A DNA stretch of 64,000 nt from positions 62,001 through 126,000 of the forward strand of contig JAGYXB010001601.1 of the NCBI GenBank assembly GCA_022495005.1, written 5' to 3'. Origin of the DNA: Rhyacophila brunnea (taxonomy: Eukaryota; Arthropoda; Insecta; Trichoptera; Rhyacophilidae). Each line of letters opens with the position of its first letter. Position 1 is the first letter of the stretch. The notes beneath the pieces are model-generated. The model did not search any database. It saw only the letters and a list, made by a program, of their open reading frames with translations, and was not told the DNA's origin. Shown here piece by piece: positions 23,499-34,492 of the stretch. Both the position numbers and the translations under genes were made by a program.

Positions 23499-24421
23499 AG
23501 AAATGAAAATATAATTAATATTAAATTCTACAGGTTTTTTTAAAAAGGTTTGTCGATAGCTATTTCGGTTGTAACACCATTATTAAGACTATTCAGATAG
23601 GCCGTTTGCCTTTGCTTAAATACTATACGTGTATAGATAGAGACAGAATACATTTTCTTATTCGTTCCAGCAATATTATGAATTTTTACATTATTATTAA
23701 TTGTAATATTATTAATACTTTGAAAACCCTAAGTGGGTTTTTTAAAAAAAAAAAAAAAATGGATATCGAAATTTTCAAAATTTATCAAAATTACAGTGTT
23801 CGATGGTTATTTATTGACATTATTAATCAATTAAAATATTATTAGTATAATTGTCTTAATCGTGTGTTTAGATTATATTTAATAGTGGCGACGAATACAT
23901 TACAAAATTTTCATTAATTATGTGATTACTTTTGGATAATTCGCGATTAATTTCCAACTGTTCAAGTAAATTTAATTTTAGACCTTTATTACATATATGC
24001 AAACATTGTGGCGTTTCATTGTTACTGATGCTATGCGAGTTTGATATCAAATGTTTAGCAAACTGAGAATCTGTTTTACCATTCCTAAAAGATCGGAGGT
24101 GCTCTTCAAAACGAGTTTTTATTGACCTGCCAGATTGACCAATGTAGCATAGACTACATGTGCCACATGTTATTTTATAAACTCCGCTTTTCCCCAGTTT
24201 GTTGATTTTATCTTTACTATTTTTAAGTTTAATCCTAGATTATTATTAGCTTTGAATGCTACGTTAACGCTATGTTTAATTTCTTGATAAATTTTGTCTG
24301 AAATAATGCCGTGATAACCAATGGACTTGTAATAACGATTTGAATCTTTAACGTTAGGGTATATTGTTGATCTAGCTAATTTAAGTTGTTTTTTATATAG
24401 TATTTTATCTACCATTGATGT
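23499..24421 (-). mobile_element. Penelope-like element 3' fragment, left copy
   Basis: This minus-strand copy is the mirror of 24424-25331. It includes the 3' untranslated region with a poly-A run (poly-T in element sense) and the C-terminal coding region ending at 23868. It extends about 60 bp further 5' than the right copy (24359-24421, encoding a frame that starts MVDKILYKK). A one-base difference in an A run near 24225 (five A against six) shifts the frame just before the GIY-YIG segment, so this copy cannot encode the nuclease domain in one piece. Beyond it to the left is the 12-bp duplication ATGATGCTAACA (23487-23498). Confidence 0.88.
23868..24418 (-). pseudogene. Penelope-like GIY-YIG endonuclease region, frameshifted
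   Basis: The frame from 24415 down to 24170 encodes the region upstream of the nuclease, then loses phase at the short A run near 24225. The nuclease and tail continue in another frame to the stop at 23868. The C-terminal 60 codons differ from the right copy at only a few positions (LNLLEQLEI here, LNLLKKLEI there). In Penelope-like retroelements this C-terminal GIY-YIG domain follows the reverse transcriptase and nicks target DNA. No reverse transcriptase is present, so the copy is 5'-truncated and dead. Confidence 0.8.
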
Positions 24422-24916
24422 TTCCCTAACGTTAAAGATTCAAATCGTTATTACAAGTCCATTGGTTATCACGGCATTATTTCAGACAAAATTTATCAAG
24501 AAATTAAACATAGCGTTAACGTAGCATTCAAAGCTAATAATAATCTAGGATTAAACTTAAAAAATAGTAAAGATAAAATCAACAAACTGGAGAAAAGCGG
24601 AGTTTATAAAATAACATGTGGCACATGTAGTCTATGCTACATTGGTCAATCTGGCAGGTCAATAAAAACTCGTTTTGAAGAGCACCTCCGATCTTTTAGG
24701 AATGGTAAAACAGATTCTCAGTTTGCTAAGCATTTGATATCAAATTCGCATAGCATCAGTAACAATGAAACGCCACAATGTTTGCATATATGTAATAAAG
24801 GTCTAAAATTAAATTTACTTAAAAAGTTGGAAATTAATCGCGAATTATCCAAAAGTAATCACATAATTAATGAAAATTTGGTAATGTATTCGTCGCCACT
24901 ATTAAATATAATCTAA
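24422..24916 (+). pseudogene. Penelope-like GIY-YIG endonuclease C-terminus, open but 5'-truncated
   Basis: This frame stays open for 164 codons to a stop at 24914-24916 but has no upstream reverse transcriptase, so it is a fragment. Around codon 60 it reads GVYKI, a CGTC cysteine pair, then CYIGQSGR. These correspond to the GIY and YIG halves and the zinc-ligand-like cysteines of Penelope endonucleases. R and EH residues follow (RFEEHLRSF), then a serine and histidine pattern (SQFAKHL). This order is characteristic of the nuclease domain of the Penelope-like class and separates it from LINE or bacterial GIY-YIG proteins. It is probably not expressed. Confidence 0.87.
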
Positions 24917-25331
24917 ACACACGATTAAGACAATTATACTAATAATATTTTAATTGATTAATAATGTCAATAAATAACCATCGAACACTGTAATTTTGAT
25001 AAATTTTGAAAATTTCGATATCCATTTTTTTTTTTTTTTTTTAAAAACCCACTTAGGGTTTTCAAAGTATTAATAATAATTACAATTAATAATAATGTAA
25101 AAATTCATAATATTGCTGGAACGAATAAGAAAATGTATTCTGTCTCTATCTATACACGTATAGTATTTAAGCAAAGGCAAACGGCCTATCTGAATAGTCT
25201 TAATAATGGTGTTACAACCGAAATAGCTATCGACAAACCTTTTTAAAAAAACCTGTAGAATTTAATATTAATTATATTTTCATTTCTTGTAAAATGGAAT
25301 TCTACCAAGTAAATGCTAACTCAATTAATAT
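24424..25331 (+). mobile_element. Penelope-like element 3' fragment, right copy
   Basis: It is joined head to head with the left copy, so both 3' ends point outward. It contains the C-terminal coding region (24422-24916), then a 3' untranslated region with a poly-T run near 25026-25042. Mirrored homology runs to about 25290 (CATTTCATTTCTTGT-like end against ACAAGAAATGAAAAT at the left). A further 41 bp precede the 12-bp direct repeat ATGATGCTAACA at 25332-25343, which matches 23487-23498. Confidence 0.88.
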
Positions 25332-25439
25332 ATGATGCTAACAGTTTACCGAGGGTAATGATTATTTCATTACCATATTGAATATTGGCGAACAAATTTT
25401 GGACCTATAAAGAATCGTGTTTCACACTTGTGTCACACC

Positions 25440-26162
25440 GTGAAATGTTGTATCGGAAATATATAACCGTATATTAAAGACCGTCCAACCTCTTTGGGTA
25501 GTGATATATTACTGACATAAAATTCATGTCTAAATAAAAATCGGTTCTTGGCGGTTTACACTTTACATGAAGCCAGCAGCAAACACATTTTGAAGATAGC
25601 CGATATACTGGATTATTTGTTGGGTTATGTTAGGTTAGGTTTTCATTTTTGAATTCATGAATTTTGTCAAAATCAGCCATGAAAATTGAATTAATGTTCA
25701 TATTGTATCTAATAAAATTGGAGACCGTGTAGTATACAGTCATCCCTTTCCTTTAAGGTGATTCATCAGTGAAACGGCAAATAATTTTCAACCATAGGCG
25801 CGACGAAATTTTGCACCCGCTCCCATTCGGAGAGAGAATGCTGGAAACACGTCATTTTGCTTCGTAATGGCGACGGCCGTAATAATTCTTAAATCGTGTA
25901 ACGATGACTTAAAACGTTACCTACCCATTTACTTTAAAAAGAAAACATGTCAATGAATATATTATTATTGTTACTGATAAAACAATAAACAGAACATTAA
26001 ATGGACACATGTTGGATTTATAAGACAAATTATATTTGGTTTGACATGCCTCATTTGCACACGCGACCCGCAATCCGCGCATCGCCTAGCGACGATCTTT
26101 AAAGCTCACGGTTAGCTGTGCCACAGTGAAATGTTTTACGTACAATTGACATGTAACCATAA
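25440..26162 (+). repeat. Dispersed repeat E, copy 2 (longest)
   Basis: The first part (25440-25750) is inverted relative to 385-762. The middle part (25764-26100) is shared in direct orientation with 37675-38000 (GTGAAACGGCAAATAATTTT, AAATCGTGTAACGATGACT, CATGTCAATGAATATA, CCGCGCATCGCC). The end (26112-26160) matches the inverted end near 386-428. No coding frame was recognised. It behaves like a composite or internally variable non-autonomous element. Confidence 0.65.
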
Positions 26163-26860
26163 AGAATCCAGTCTGTCGAAAGAGTTAACAAGACATTTCC
26201 AGTTTTTTAAGAAAACAGTTATTTTAATAAATTCAACTTTTGAATTCCCGTACAATGCTGCATGTGAGTTTACGGATTTACACATAGTTATACTTAGCTA
26301 TGCAAATATGTATTTAAATTGAAACGCGTCTTATTATCAACAAATTTATAAACGTATGACTACACATAGAAGGTGTAATATATATATAATATAATTAATA
26401 AGAGTCTATATGTTAGGATACCTACCCCATACCACCCCTGACCGAAGTTAAATCTTTAACGTTTACGTAATATTAAAGGATGTTATCTCAAAATACACTT
26501 TAAACATCAACATTAGATTACCTACATTATCTTGTAACGCTAGTGTGGAGTAACATTATATGACGTCACTGCGAGCCATGAAAGTTTGATAACATAACAC
26601 TGAAGAAAAGCCAAGGGGCGCAAGTAAAGTTGGGCCATTTTGATTATGTGAGTTTTTTTTTTACAATTATGTATATTGTGTACAGAATGTAATTTTTTTT
26701 TGTTTGTAATTGCTTTTTTTCGAGAGATATTATTATGCCAATAAAACATGTCACGAGTAATTGGTTTTACAGTCAATGTAAACACAAAAATCGATAGACA
26801 ATAATAACGCAATTTGATAAACATTTCATGTAGGACCTACTAGTTTAAATTATCGCAATT
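26163..26860. other. Unassigned non-coding sequence
   Basis: No gene was recognised. A minus open frame of 94 codons at 26540-26824 is lysine- and histidine-rich, contains homopolymer-encoded runs and looks spurious. Confidence 0.35.
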
Positions 26861-26865
26861 AGGTA

Positions 26866-26960
26866 GGAGGCTCGTAGTTTAATTGGTTAAAGCATGTTGG
26901 CGTGATACCAGTGGACATACGAAATCAAATCACGTCGAGCATTGTATTTTTTTTTTCAAA
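26866..26960 (+). mobile_element. tRNA-derived sequence (SINE head or tRNA pseudogene)
   Basis: It contains an excellent A box TAGTTTAATTGG followed by TTAAAGCATG, and a near-B-box AAATCAAATC about 40 bases later. A T10 run at about 26948-26957 would stop RNA polymerase III. Acceptor-stem complementarity is poor and no CCA-proximal pairing is clear, so it is not an intact tRNA gene. Confidence 0.55.
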
Positions 26961-28360
26961 TGTGATTTTTTTCTTGTGGGTATATCTGAGTTGTTTTCAA
27001 GTTATGTAGGTACCTATGTTCAATGAAAATGCTTTTCATTAGGCACGTATTATTATTTTAGCTTAAACAGTCGGTACAAAGAATTTAATCATAGGTACTT
27101 AACAACACATAAAGTAAATAGTGATGTGAATGAACTTATATTGTGAAAAAATAGATAATACACTTAAGATAGGACCAACAATAGCAAATATAGGCGTGTG
27201 CCATGGACGGTGATGCTTCCCTTCCGACCAATGATTTGAGTTTCCCCATCTCCACCCGCCATGTATATGTAGCCGCGGTTTGCGCACGGACGCCTTCCAT
27301 GACGTTATAAACGTGTCAGAATTAAAAGATTTTAGTGCCACCCTTCCCTGTCCCGAAGCGATACTGCACGGGACTGATGTAGCAACCATGCATCATAGTG
27401 GATAAAGAAAGAGTTTTAGAAAATAAAAAGAATCTTGACTTGCTCTGCCGTCATTTACCTTTAATGACATGAAGTGTCCTCTGTACCCGTGTAGTGAAAC
27501 TGCCGAAACAGAGCAGTCAGGAGTTGAAAGTGATGAATCTAATCTAAGGAGGGATCGTAATTATTCCGTCCTCCATATGATGCAGTAAATTTTTCAAATG
27601 CCTCGACCGGTACATTTCATCGTTAAATCACGTTATATCATCGTCGAGTGGTTGCGCCGTTCGAAAAATTGACGCGTGCTACGTCGTCCCACCGCGAATT
27701 CTTTACACTGTACTTTACCGAACAGACAAAAGTTTCTTTTGAGAAGATTCTCGTGTAAATTTTTGTGTAGGTATTGTCACCAAAAATAATTTCGATCAAA
27801 ATTCTTTTACCACGTCTTTTTTCTAAAAAGTAGGTACCTAGGCACTAGATACAGTACCCACGCTATTTTTTACAATAAGGATATATAATAAATCAGTTCG
27901 GTGAAGGCGTCCAAATGGTGTCAATCCGCCACTGGCAACTTCTGTGACAATACAAAGCGGAGGGAGAGAAAATATGTCACGTTTCCAGATATTGTTTCTA
28001 GAGACGGGCGAACTTTTTCGCGCGCTCACTTTTGAATATTTAATGCCGCGCTTTTTCCGAACGGATGCTACGTACGTATTGACAAAATAATGAGGTGTTC
28101 CTCTCGCGTTGTTGTAATGAATGAGAGCTATAGGTAGGTACGTGAGAAATACAATACAACGGATACTTGAAATAATAATACGGACACGTACCACAAACAA
28201 AGAAGAAACCTCCCTAAAAAGAAGAAGCATAATAATTATTATATAAACGTGTGTATTAAAACTAACGTTTAAATTAACAGCAAAACATTTTTATTACACA
28301 CCAAAATTTTAGATTCTCTCATATTATAGTCAAAGCACATAACATTAAATTTGTAGGTAT
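26961..28360. other. Unassigned non-coding sequence
   Basis: No gene could be supported. GC-richer patches at 27180-27370 and 27880-28080 have open frames on one or both strands (up to 130 codons at 27838-28230 minus), but no domain, signal or repeat partner was recognised. The words CCGCCACTGGCA at 27928 recall a hAT terminus without a partner. Confidence 0.35.
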
Positions 28361-28367
28361 ACGTTTT

Positions 28368-28564
28368 ATAACTTTGCACATTTTGAACTTTTTACTACAC
28401 TTATACGCCTCTTTGTCTGATTACGTCTCATAAAATAAGATCAAATGATATTCATTTGTATTATTATATGTAGTAGATATTAAATAAATAGATAATAAGT
28501 ATATGTAAAATAGTTTTAGAATATAATACACCATTTTCATCCTAGAGCCGGAGTGCAAACTTAT
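28368..28564 (-). mobile_element. Small MITE family I, copy 1
   Basis: The short inverted ends are ATAACTTTGCAC and GTGCAAACTTAT. It is inverted relative to the copy at 32311-32451, with shared GCACTCCGGCTCTAG, GTAATCAGACAA and AAAGTTATAAAACGT words. It has no coding capacity and an AT-rich interior. Confidence 0.7.
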
Positions 28565-29146
28565 GAAGAGTATTATACTATACTGCGAAGAAAATCTCCG
28601 AAACATGATTGTGTTATGATTGTTATGAATGATCGAGATTGTTTTGTTAATTAATGTAAGTTACATTAACCATTTCTAACATGAAATGGTCTACTTGTAC
28701 CAAAACTAAAACATTCAGACATTCGTAACATCAGTATTGTCATATTATCGTTTTTATTGCTGTGCATTTACAGTTGAGACGGAGATACGATTTTTGGCGT
28801 TGAAAAAAAATCTTAGAAATAGGGATAATGAGCTTAAAAAAAGTTTGGGATACTATAGACAGGCACGGATATTGCATATCGTTACTGTTCTGGCAGAAGA
28901 CACTAATTCGAAAAAATTACATATTGAGTTAGTTATACCAAAATGTTCCTTATTTCAAACTTTACCGTCTGGAAACCTTCTTAATAAATAAACATCTTTA
29001 TTTTAAAGCCATCCTTTTTACGAGTACTTAATAAACTTACATGATAGACCATTTCAAACATTTTAACAACTTCAAAGTCAAATTACTCAAAACTAGTATT
29101 CTCCAGTTAGTGTGTTCTGCCAGAACAGAGACGATATTATAAATCA
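28565..29146. other. Unassigned non-coding sequence
   Basis: No gene was recognised. A short perfect palindrome, TTAATGTAA-G-TTACATTAA, lies at about 28652-28670. Confidence 0.35.
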
Positions 29147-29660
29147 AGCATGTTTAACTTCAAGTAGGCAGTGATCTACCACACACTATCAGTGCATTCT
29201 GCACCTTGAAACCGTGGCGATAAAACAATAAAACAAAAACACCCGTCTTTTAACATCACCAAGAAAATACTAATTTCCCATTCTTCTTGAAAATTAAGAT
29301 TTCTCGTCTTCTTTTTTGAATTCATTGTAATCATCGTCAAACTATTCTCCTACTATGCATATAGCCTACCTACTGCGCGACGGTAGTTGGAAAATACGAT
29401 TCAATTTAAAGCGCGTGGTGCACTCTTCTCTTTCTCTCAACCCTGCGGCAGATAGCGAGTATCGAAATACGAATCAAATAATACGACGAGGTTGTGCGGG
29501 CTGGGCTTCCTTATGCGTGGTTAATTTGAAAAAAAATCAACTTAATCTAGCTAAGAGAATACTAAAAGAATTGGTTTATACTTCCCCTTCAATATACAAT
29601 GCAATCATACTATAGAACTGAAGAATATAAGAATATATTGGCGACGACTACAATATTTTT
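29147..29660 (+). mobile_element. Degenerate copy of the CAGGCATG hAT MITE
   Basis: The left part, CAAGCATGTTTAACTTCAAGTAGG, aligns with the left end of the element at 57922-58490. Internal blocks also align (GTGATCTACCAC, CATCGTCAAACTATTCT, ACGACGGTA-like, AACGAGGT.GCGGGC). The right terminus is no longer recognisable, and the 5' end is mutated from CAGGCATGTCC. This is an old decayed copy. Confidence 0.65.
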
Positions 29661-30230
29661 TGTAAATTCCTACAATACCATCTTAAGTATTATTTCGAAA
29701 TAAAATATAGAACAAGGAAGACAATAGAATGATAAAAATGCGGTATCAAACGAAACGACATATTTCAACGGAAGCAGCCGACAAAGAATGTCAAAATTCC
29801 AGCACTTGTGCGAGGTGAGAAACTATTGAACACACACTACACACGCGAGACGTCAGCGGCAGACGGCGATGTGTGGAAATAATAATTTTGGAGCGATCTG
29901 TCGCGCTCACGGCTCGAGCGATTCGAAATATTTATCAAACGAAAAAGAGAACGTCCGAAAAGCGCCCCCTAGCCTGTCAAAGTTATAAGGGCCCACAAGG
30001 GTTGCCTGAGTTATTTGCAGTGCTATCCGCTAGTGGAGTGTTGTGTTTGGAAATAAAATAAACTACCTAAGTATATACATATTCTGACTATGCTGAAACT
30101 TACCACCGCAGTGTGCTATATTACGTAACATTTGTGGGTGTGTCATTTAGTTAAAATTATGTTGTGTGACATCAACTTACTCTCAATGGACTGCCCGATT
30201 CTCTCTTGTTAATAATATAATATAATATAT
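29661..30230. other. Unique, locally GC-rich stretch with a CTCF-like motif
   Basis: The block at 29760-30060 is GC-richer and has no repeat partner in the window. It contains GCGCCCCCT at 29962-29970, whose complement AGGGGGCGC fits the AGGNGGCGC core bound by CTCF in insects and vertebrates. An insulator or enhancer role is inference from one motif. The 62-codon open frame in it shows no recognisable domain. Confidence 0.25.
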
Positions 30231-30798
30231 GAGGCGTCTAATTCCAAAAAGCGATAAGTCCGCATTTGGTCAAAATCGAGAAAAAAATGCACGTATTCTT
30301 TGTATAATTTTACACAATATATATTGATCCATAAATTCCAAAATGCGACACAACCCTACGAAAAAAAATATTTTATGTCTCGATTTGTTACAAAAAGCGC
30401 CAAGTCCGTGTTTCATAATATTTAAAGCTTGGTTGATTTCGCGCGTGGTTAAGTCAACCAATAAGGGAACGTTCAATATTGAAAAGGGCGTCTCCCATGC
30501 TGTGGCAACTGGTAAACTCACGACAGTGCCACGGAAATATGTGCCTTATGCGGAATAAATTTATAAAGTATAAAGTGAGGTACAAATAGCGCTACGTCCA
30601 ATTTTATTTTGCCTATATTTATTACATTTAAAAGTTTATCGGCTGAAACAAATTGCCATTTGGTTCTAATTTCGACATAGAATACAACGGAAAAAATAAT
30701 CTCATGTTAATACAAATAATTGAAGCTTGAAACATAAAAACGTTGTTTCCCGAAAATATTGAATTGTGGACTTGTCGCTGTTTGTAATTAGACGCCTC
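30231..30798. mobile_element. MITE with GAGGCGTCTAATT ends, 568 bp
   Basis: The left end GAGGCGTCTAATTCCAAAAA and the right end (TTTGTAATTAGACGCCTC) are inverted repeats that continue inward through AGCGATAAGTCC and GGACTTGTCGCT. Flanks are AT-rich (ATATAT on both sides), so the target duplication is ambiguous. The AAAAAGCG.YAAGTCCG word is repeated inside at 30246-30268 and 30391-30413, which suggests transposase-binding subterminal repeats. Opposed open frames inside have no recognised domain. Confidence 0.82.
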
Positions 30799-31185
30799 AT
30801 ATATATAAGTAGGGTAAATTTATGATGGGTGCTGAATAATCAAGATTTGAGTTTGACCAATCCAGCTGCACGCCAATCAATCCCAGAGGTTTTTAAGCCA
30901 CAAAATGTGACATAGTCCTCTACTATGATAACCGTTAATTTTTCCATGGATAACAAGATGGGGAATGCTATAATTCTGTCTTCTGATAATACAGCTGTAG
31001 TACTGTAGTTGTCTGGTTTTGATACTACATAGAACTTCTCGGTCGTTTCCCATTAGTTTAAAGACGACAACATTTATTAGTCACCCTATCAATCCAAAGA
31101 ACTTTGAGAATGCGTGAACCTTTTTTTAATTATTTCTATCATTGTCATGTTGTGAACGTCTATAATTATTTTTTTGTAATGTTCA
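30799..31185. other. Unassigned non-coding sequence
   Basis: Nothing was recognised. Confidence 0.35.
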
Positions 31186-31193
31186 CGCTTACT

Positions 31194-31405
31194 GTAGCCA
31201 AGTGGGTAACGTATCAGCCTGCAATGCAGACCGGATTTGAACCCCGGGTCTGGCGAAAATATTCGCATTTTGTATGTGTATTTGGATCCAGAATATAATA
31301 GGCTGAGTAAATAGCTAACATCAATCTCTCATGAACACAAAAACCTCCACCTGTGGCCCATACGATCTTCTTAAGATCGAACGTGGTAAAAAAATTCAAG
31401 GAAAG
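31194..31405 (+). mobile_element. tRNA-derived SINE A, copy 2
   Basis: The tRNA-like head at 31194-31255 has A box TAGCCAAGTGGG and a B-box-like GGATTTGAACCCC. It is followed by the SINE A body (GGCTGAGTAAATAGCTAACA) and a 3' region with CCCATACGATCTTCTTAAGATC ending in an A run at 31387-31394. The direct repeat CGCTTACT at 31186-31193 and 31406-31413 is a likely target duplication. Confidence 0.88.
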
Positions 31406-31413
31406 CGCTTACT

Positions 31414-32310
31414 CAGTTCAATTCCTAAGTGATTATGGGGAAATGTATTCATATATACAGTTACTTCTACTTGTTGTCTGTCGATAATCTATGTTATTGG
31501 TGTTTTCGACAATGATAAAGAAATTTTCGATATATAAGTGGAAATATTAAAACAAGTGCTTCAGGAAAAGTGGCCGATATGAATTGGGATGTTTAAAACT
31601 GCATTGACGTACTATTTAATTTCACCCTACAATCCTAACACTATTATAATAGGTTACCGATACATATCGTTATAACAGAAAACTATAATTACTTCCACTT
31701 CACGTAGATTCATATTATTTAGAAAACGAGCTTAAAATAAAATTCATCCCCATCCCACTGTAAAATACACGTCACTGGCATTTAGTGCGGGAAGCATCCT
31801 AAAATTCCACACGAAAAGCTTCCAACCGGACAATGCATGGACGGAGGCTATAGGTATCTACACATAGTGAAGCTTTTGCGTAATATGAATAGGTCGGAGG
31901 CTCTATACAGGTCGTGACATCGAGAACGAGCCGTAATTAGCGACGACGTAAAAGGTCGAAGCCCAAAAGACAGGGAATTTCAATATGAAAACTATCAGCA
32001 TCTCAGGGGAAGAATAATACTAATTAGTAATATACAGTAGTTATACAATATTCATTAGTTTATGTAACATATAACGAGGTATCGGAAATATAAACGTAGT
32101 TTAATAAGTAAGTACATATAGGTATATAATAAATAAAATAAAATTGAAGTGTCCATCTGTGATTTCGAAATATTTTCCTTTCGAATAGAGTTTTGACTAT
32201 TTAAATTGATATGTAAAACTACATATAAGTAGTTTATATTTTAATTATTATTATATTTTTTGTTTCGTTAAAACTTAAAGACAATGTATGTAGAGTATAG
32301 TATACGGTTC
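31414..32310. other. Unassigned non-coding sequence
   Basis: No gene was recognised. The GC-richer patch at 31740-31990 is unique within the window. Confidence 0.35.
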
Positions 32311-32451
32311 ATAACTTTGCACTCCGGCTCTAGAATGAAAGTGATGTAATATATTATTCTATATACCATTTGATATAATGTTTTGCAAGGTAATCAGACA
32401 ACGAAACGTATCAGGGTAGAAAAGCAATAGCAAAAATAAGTGGAAAGTTAT
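32311..32451 (+). mobile_element. Small MITE family I, copy 2
   Basis: It is 141 bp from ATAACTTTGCACTCCGGCTC to GTGGAAAGTTAT, inverted relative to 28368-28564 and shorter because of interior deletions. Confidence 0.7.
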
Positions 32452-33626
32452 AAAACGTGTAGGTTACTTGAATAATGACTACATTGCTGGTATTCAATAG
32501 GTATCAATTTGGTCGAGTTTCATCTAGGTATCTCAAAAGGTCTCGAATAAATCCAGTGGTCGGTAAAAAGACAACATAGCAGCGGTGAAGTGGTGAGGTG
32601 AGGGTATATGGGGTTGTGCGGCTATATCTAATGGCTGCAGATCGCACGGGTCTAGGCGGGGCTAATCCTGGTCAGATAGCAGCGATGAAAAGATGTGTGT
32701 AAAGACGCGCGAACCTGGATCAAACCGTTGTCTATATTATTGATTAAAAAAATCAAACCGATTTCTTAGTATGTTTAACTGCATATCTATTATTATTTAA
32801 ATGTAGCACGCGAGCGAAGTCGCGGGCTATCGCTTGTTATACACCTAATATATAAAATTAAAGTTAAACAAAAGCTAGAAGTCTATCTACATGCATACTA
32901 TGCCCCACCTATATAAGCTCAAATTACTATATAGTAAATATATTGAAAGTACAGTATTCACCAGGTCAACATTATAAGAAAAAAACACGGTATATGTATA
33001 AGTGGAAGATGTTACATGTTGTGGCTCAAGAAATTAAACGACTGGTTGGACAGCACTGAATAAAGTGAACATTATCAGTAAGTAGACGATCTCCGATAAA
33101 GGATCATAAAAATAAGAAACAGTAGAAATATAATGGGTTAATGGGTACTTAGATAATACAACAAAATGGAATTAGTAAATAAAAAATATAAAAAAATAGT
33201 AATACTTCAAGAAAAAAACACTTGAAAATTTAGTGTTCCTGGAAATCCCCACATGTATAAATAGTTTTATGTGTGCGTGTGGCACTAGGTGCATGAATAT
33301 AACATGAATACTGTGAAGGGGTGTGGTGAACTGAGAGGGGGCGAATATAGGGATTCGCACCCTTTCCAGTGACACCAAAAATCATATAATAATTTGCCAA
33401 TATATATGCAAAAAATATAGCAATACGATATTATATTGGAAGCGATAACAAGATATGATATACAAAAATAAATACATAAACAGTAGGTATGTATCACAGA
33501 TAGATTTTTATTACAGATGACCACAATATAATGGTCAAATATTTTATAAAGACTTTTAATACAAAGTCAGTATATTTTTTACGGTGAATTCACGGTGCTA
33601 TAGTATCGAGATACATTCTTCTAGAT
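32452..33626. other. Unassigned non-coding sequence
   Basis: No gene was recognised. Open frames of 68-79 codons at 33172-33524 on the minus strand are aromatic- and isoleucine-rich translations of AT-rich DNA. Confidence 0.35.
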
Positions 33627-33946
33627 CAGGGGTGGCAAACCTATGACACGCGTGCCACTAGTGGCACGCGAGATGAATTTACACGGCACGCAAACGAATA
33701 CCAATAAAAATTTTCAAAAAAGTTTTACAAATAAATATTATACTTGTAGCTGTCAGTGTGTTAGCGATCAAATATCAATTTTTAATGTATCAAATTATTC
33801 GACCGCAATAATATATGTGCACGTTTCAAGATCATTACAATTAATGCTATTTGCAAGAAATAATTTGGAAAAGGGAATTATTTACCTGGTAAATTTAAAA
33901 TGAAAATCAGATAAAAAATATTGTAAAAGTTAATAGTAGATACAAG
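33627..33946 (+). mobile_element. hAT left-end fragment (CAGGGGTGGCAAACC)
   Basis: It starts CAGGGGTGGCAAACCTATGA, followed by the small palindrome GCGTGCCACTAGTGGCACGC at 33651-33670. This terminus is a well-known hAT type. The part at 33745-33825 (AGCGATCAAATATCAATTTT, AATGTATCAAATTATTC) also occurs at 35272-35340. No complementary right end was found. A second hAT MITE (33947-34484) is inserted at its right. Confidence 0.65.
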
Positions 33947-34484
33947 CAGTAGCGGCTCGTCCATATGCACTGCGGAACTGTAGCACCCCCAAGCAAATTG
34001 AGAAAAATGGAATATTATAATATACATAAATTTATGTATAATATATAAATATATCAATATTATTTAAGCGTGAATTAAGCTCGCCCGCGCACCGATATAT
34101 CCAATAATTATCATACACCGCGGTACTGCAGTACCGTTTTCAAACGAATATGCTTGAATGGGCGCAGGAGGAATGCGGGGAGCGGGTCACGCAGCTTTAA
34201 GCTTGGTCAGTACTGCAGGCCCGATAATGTATCGCCGTTTCTGCGTTCGTACGTGAGCAGGCACGCGGAGCGGATGAAAGAAATATAGCTTTAACGATTT
34301 ATTAACGTTGTTAAAATTTATTTCTGCAAGCAATTTATGCAAAGATCTTTATTTCGATTACTTATTAATATAATTAATAATTATTATTTAATTTTGATGT
34401 TAATAGTAAAATTTAATCCAAATAAAAAAAAAATAATCAACTGGAGCACCCACCCCCAGATATCTTATCCACGAGCCGCCACCG
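33947..34484. mobile_element. hAT-type MITE, 538 bp, with intact target duplication
   Basis: The ends are CAGTAGCGGCTCGT and the near-complement ACGAGCCGCCACCG. The exact 8-bp target duplication GATACAAG is at 33939-33946 and 34485-34492. The interior includes CpG-rich words at 34080-34270 and AT-rich 3' sequence. A 61-codon open frame overlapping the right end is incidental. Confidence 0.93.
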
Positions 34485-34492
34485 GATACAAG

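Noticed and set aside
25625..25641. TTAGGTTAGG, the arthropod telomere repeat unit (also inverted at 563-575)
   Set aside because: Only two units at each place, inside a dispersed repeat. Not a telomeric tract.
27204..27313. Short GC-rich plus-strand frame starting MDGDASLPTND
   Set aside because: Only 36 codons, with an overlapping open frame on the other strand and no homologue recognised.
27838..28230. 130-codon minus-strand frame
   Set aside because: It has no domain, an implausible residue pattern and no splice or start context. It may reflect local composition only.
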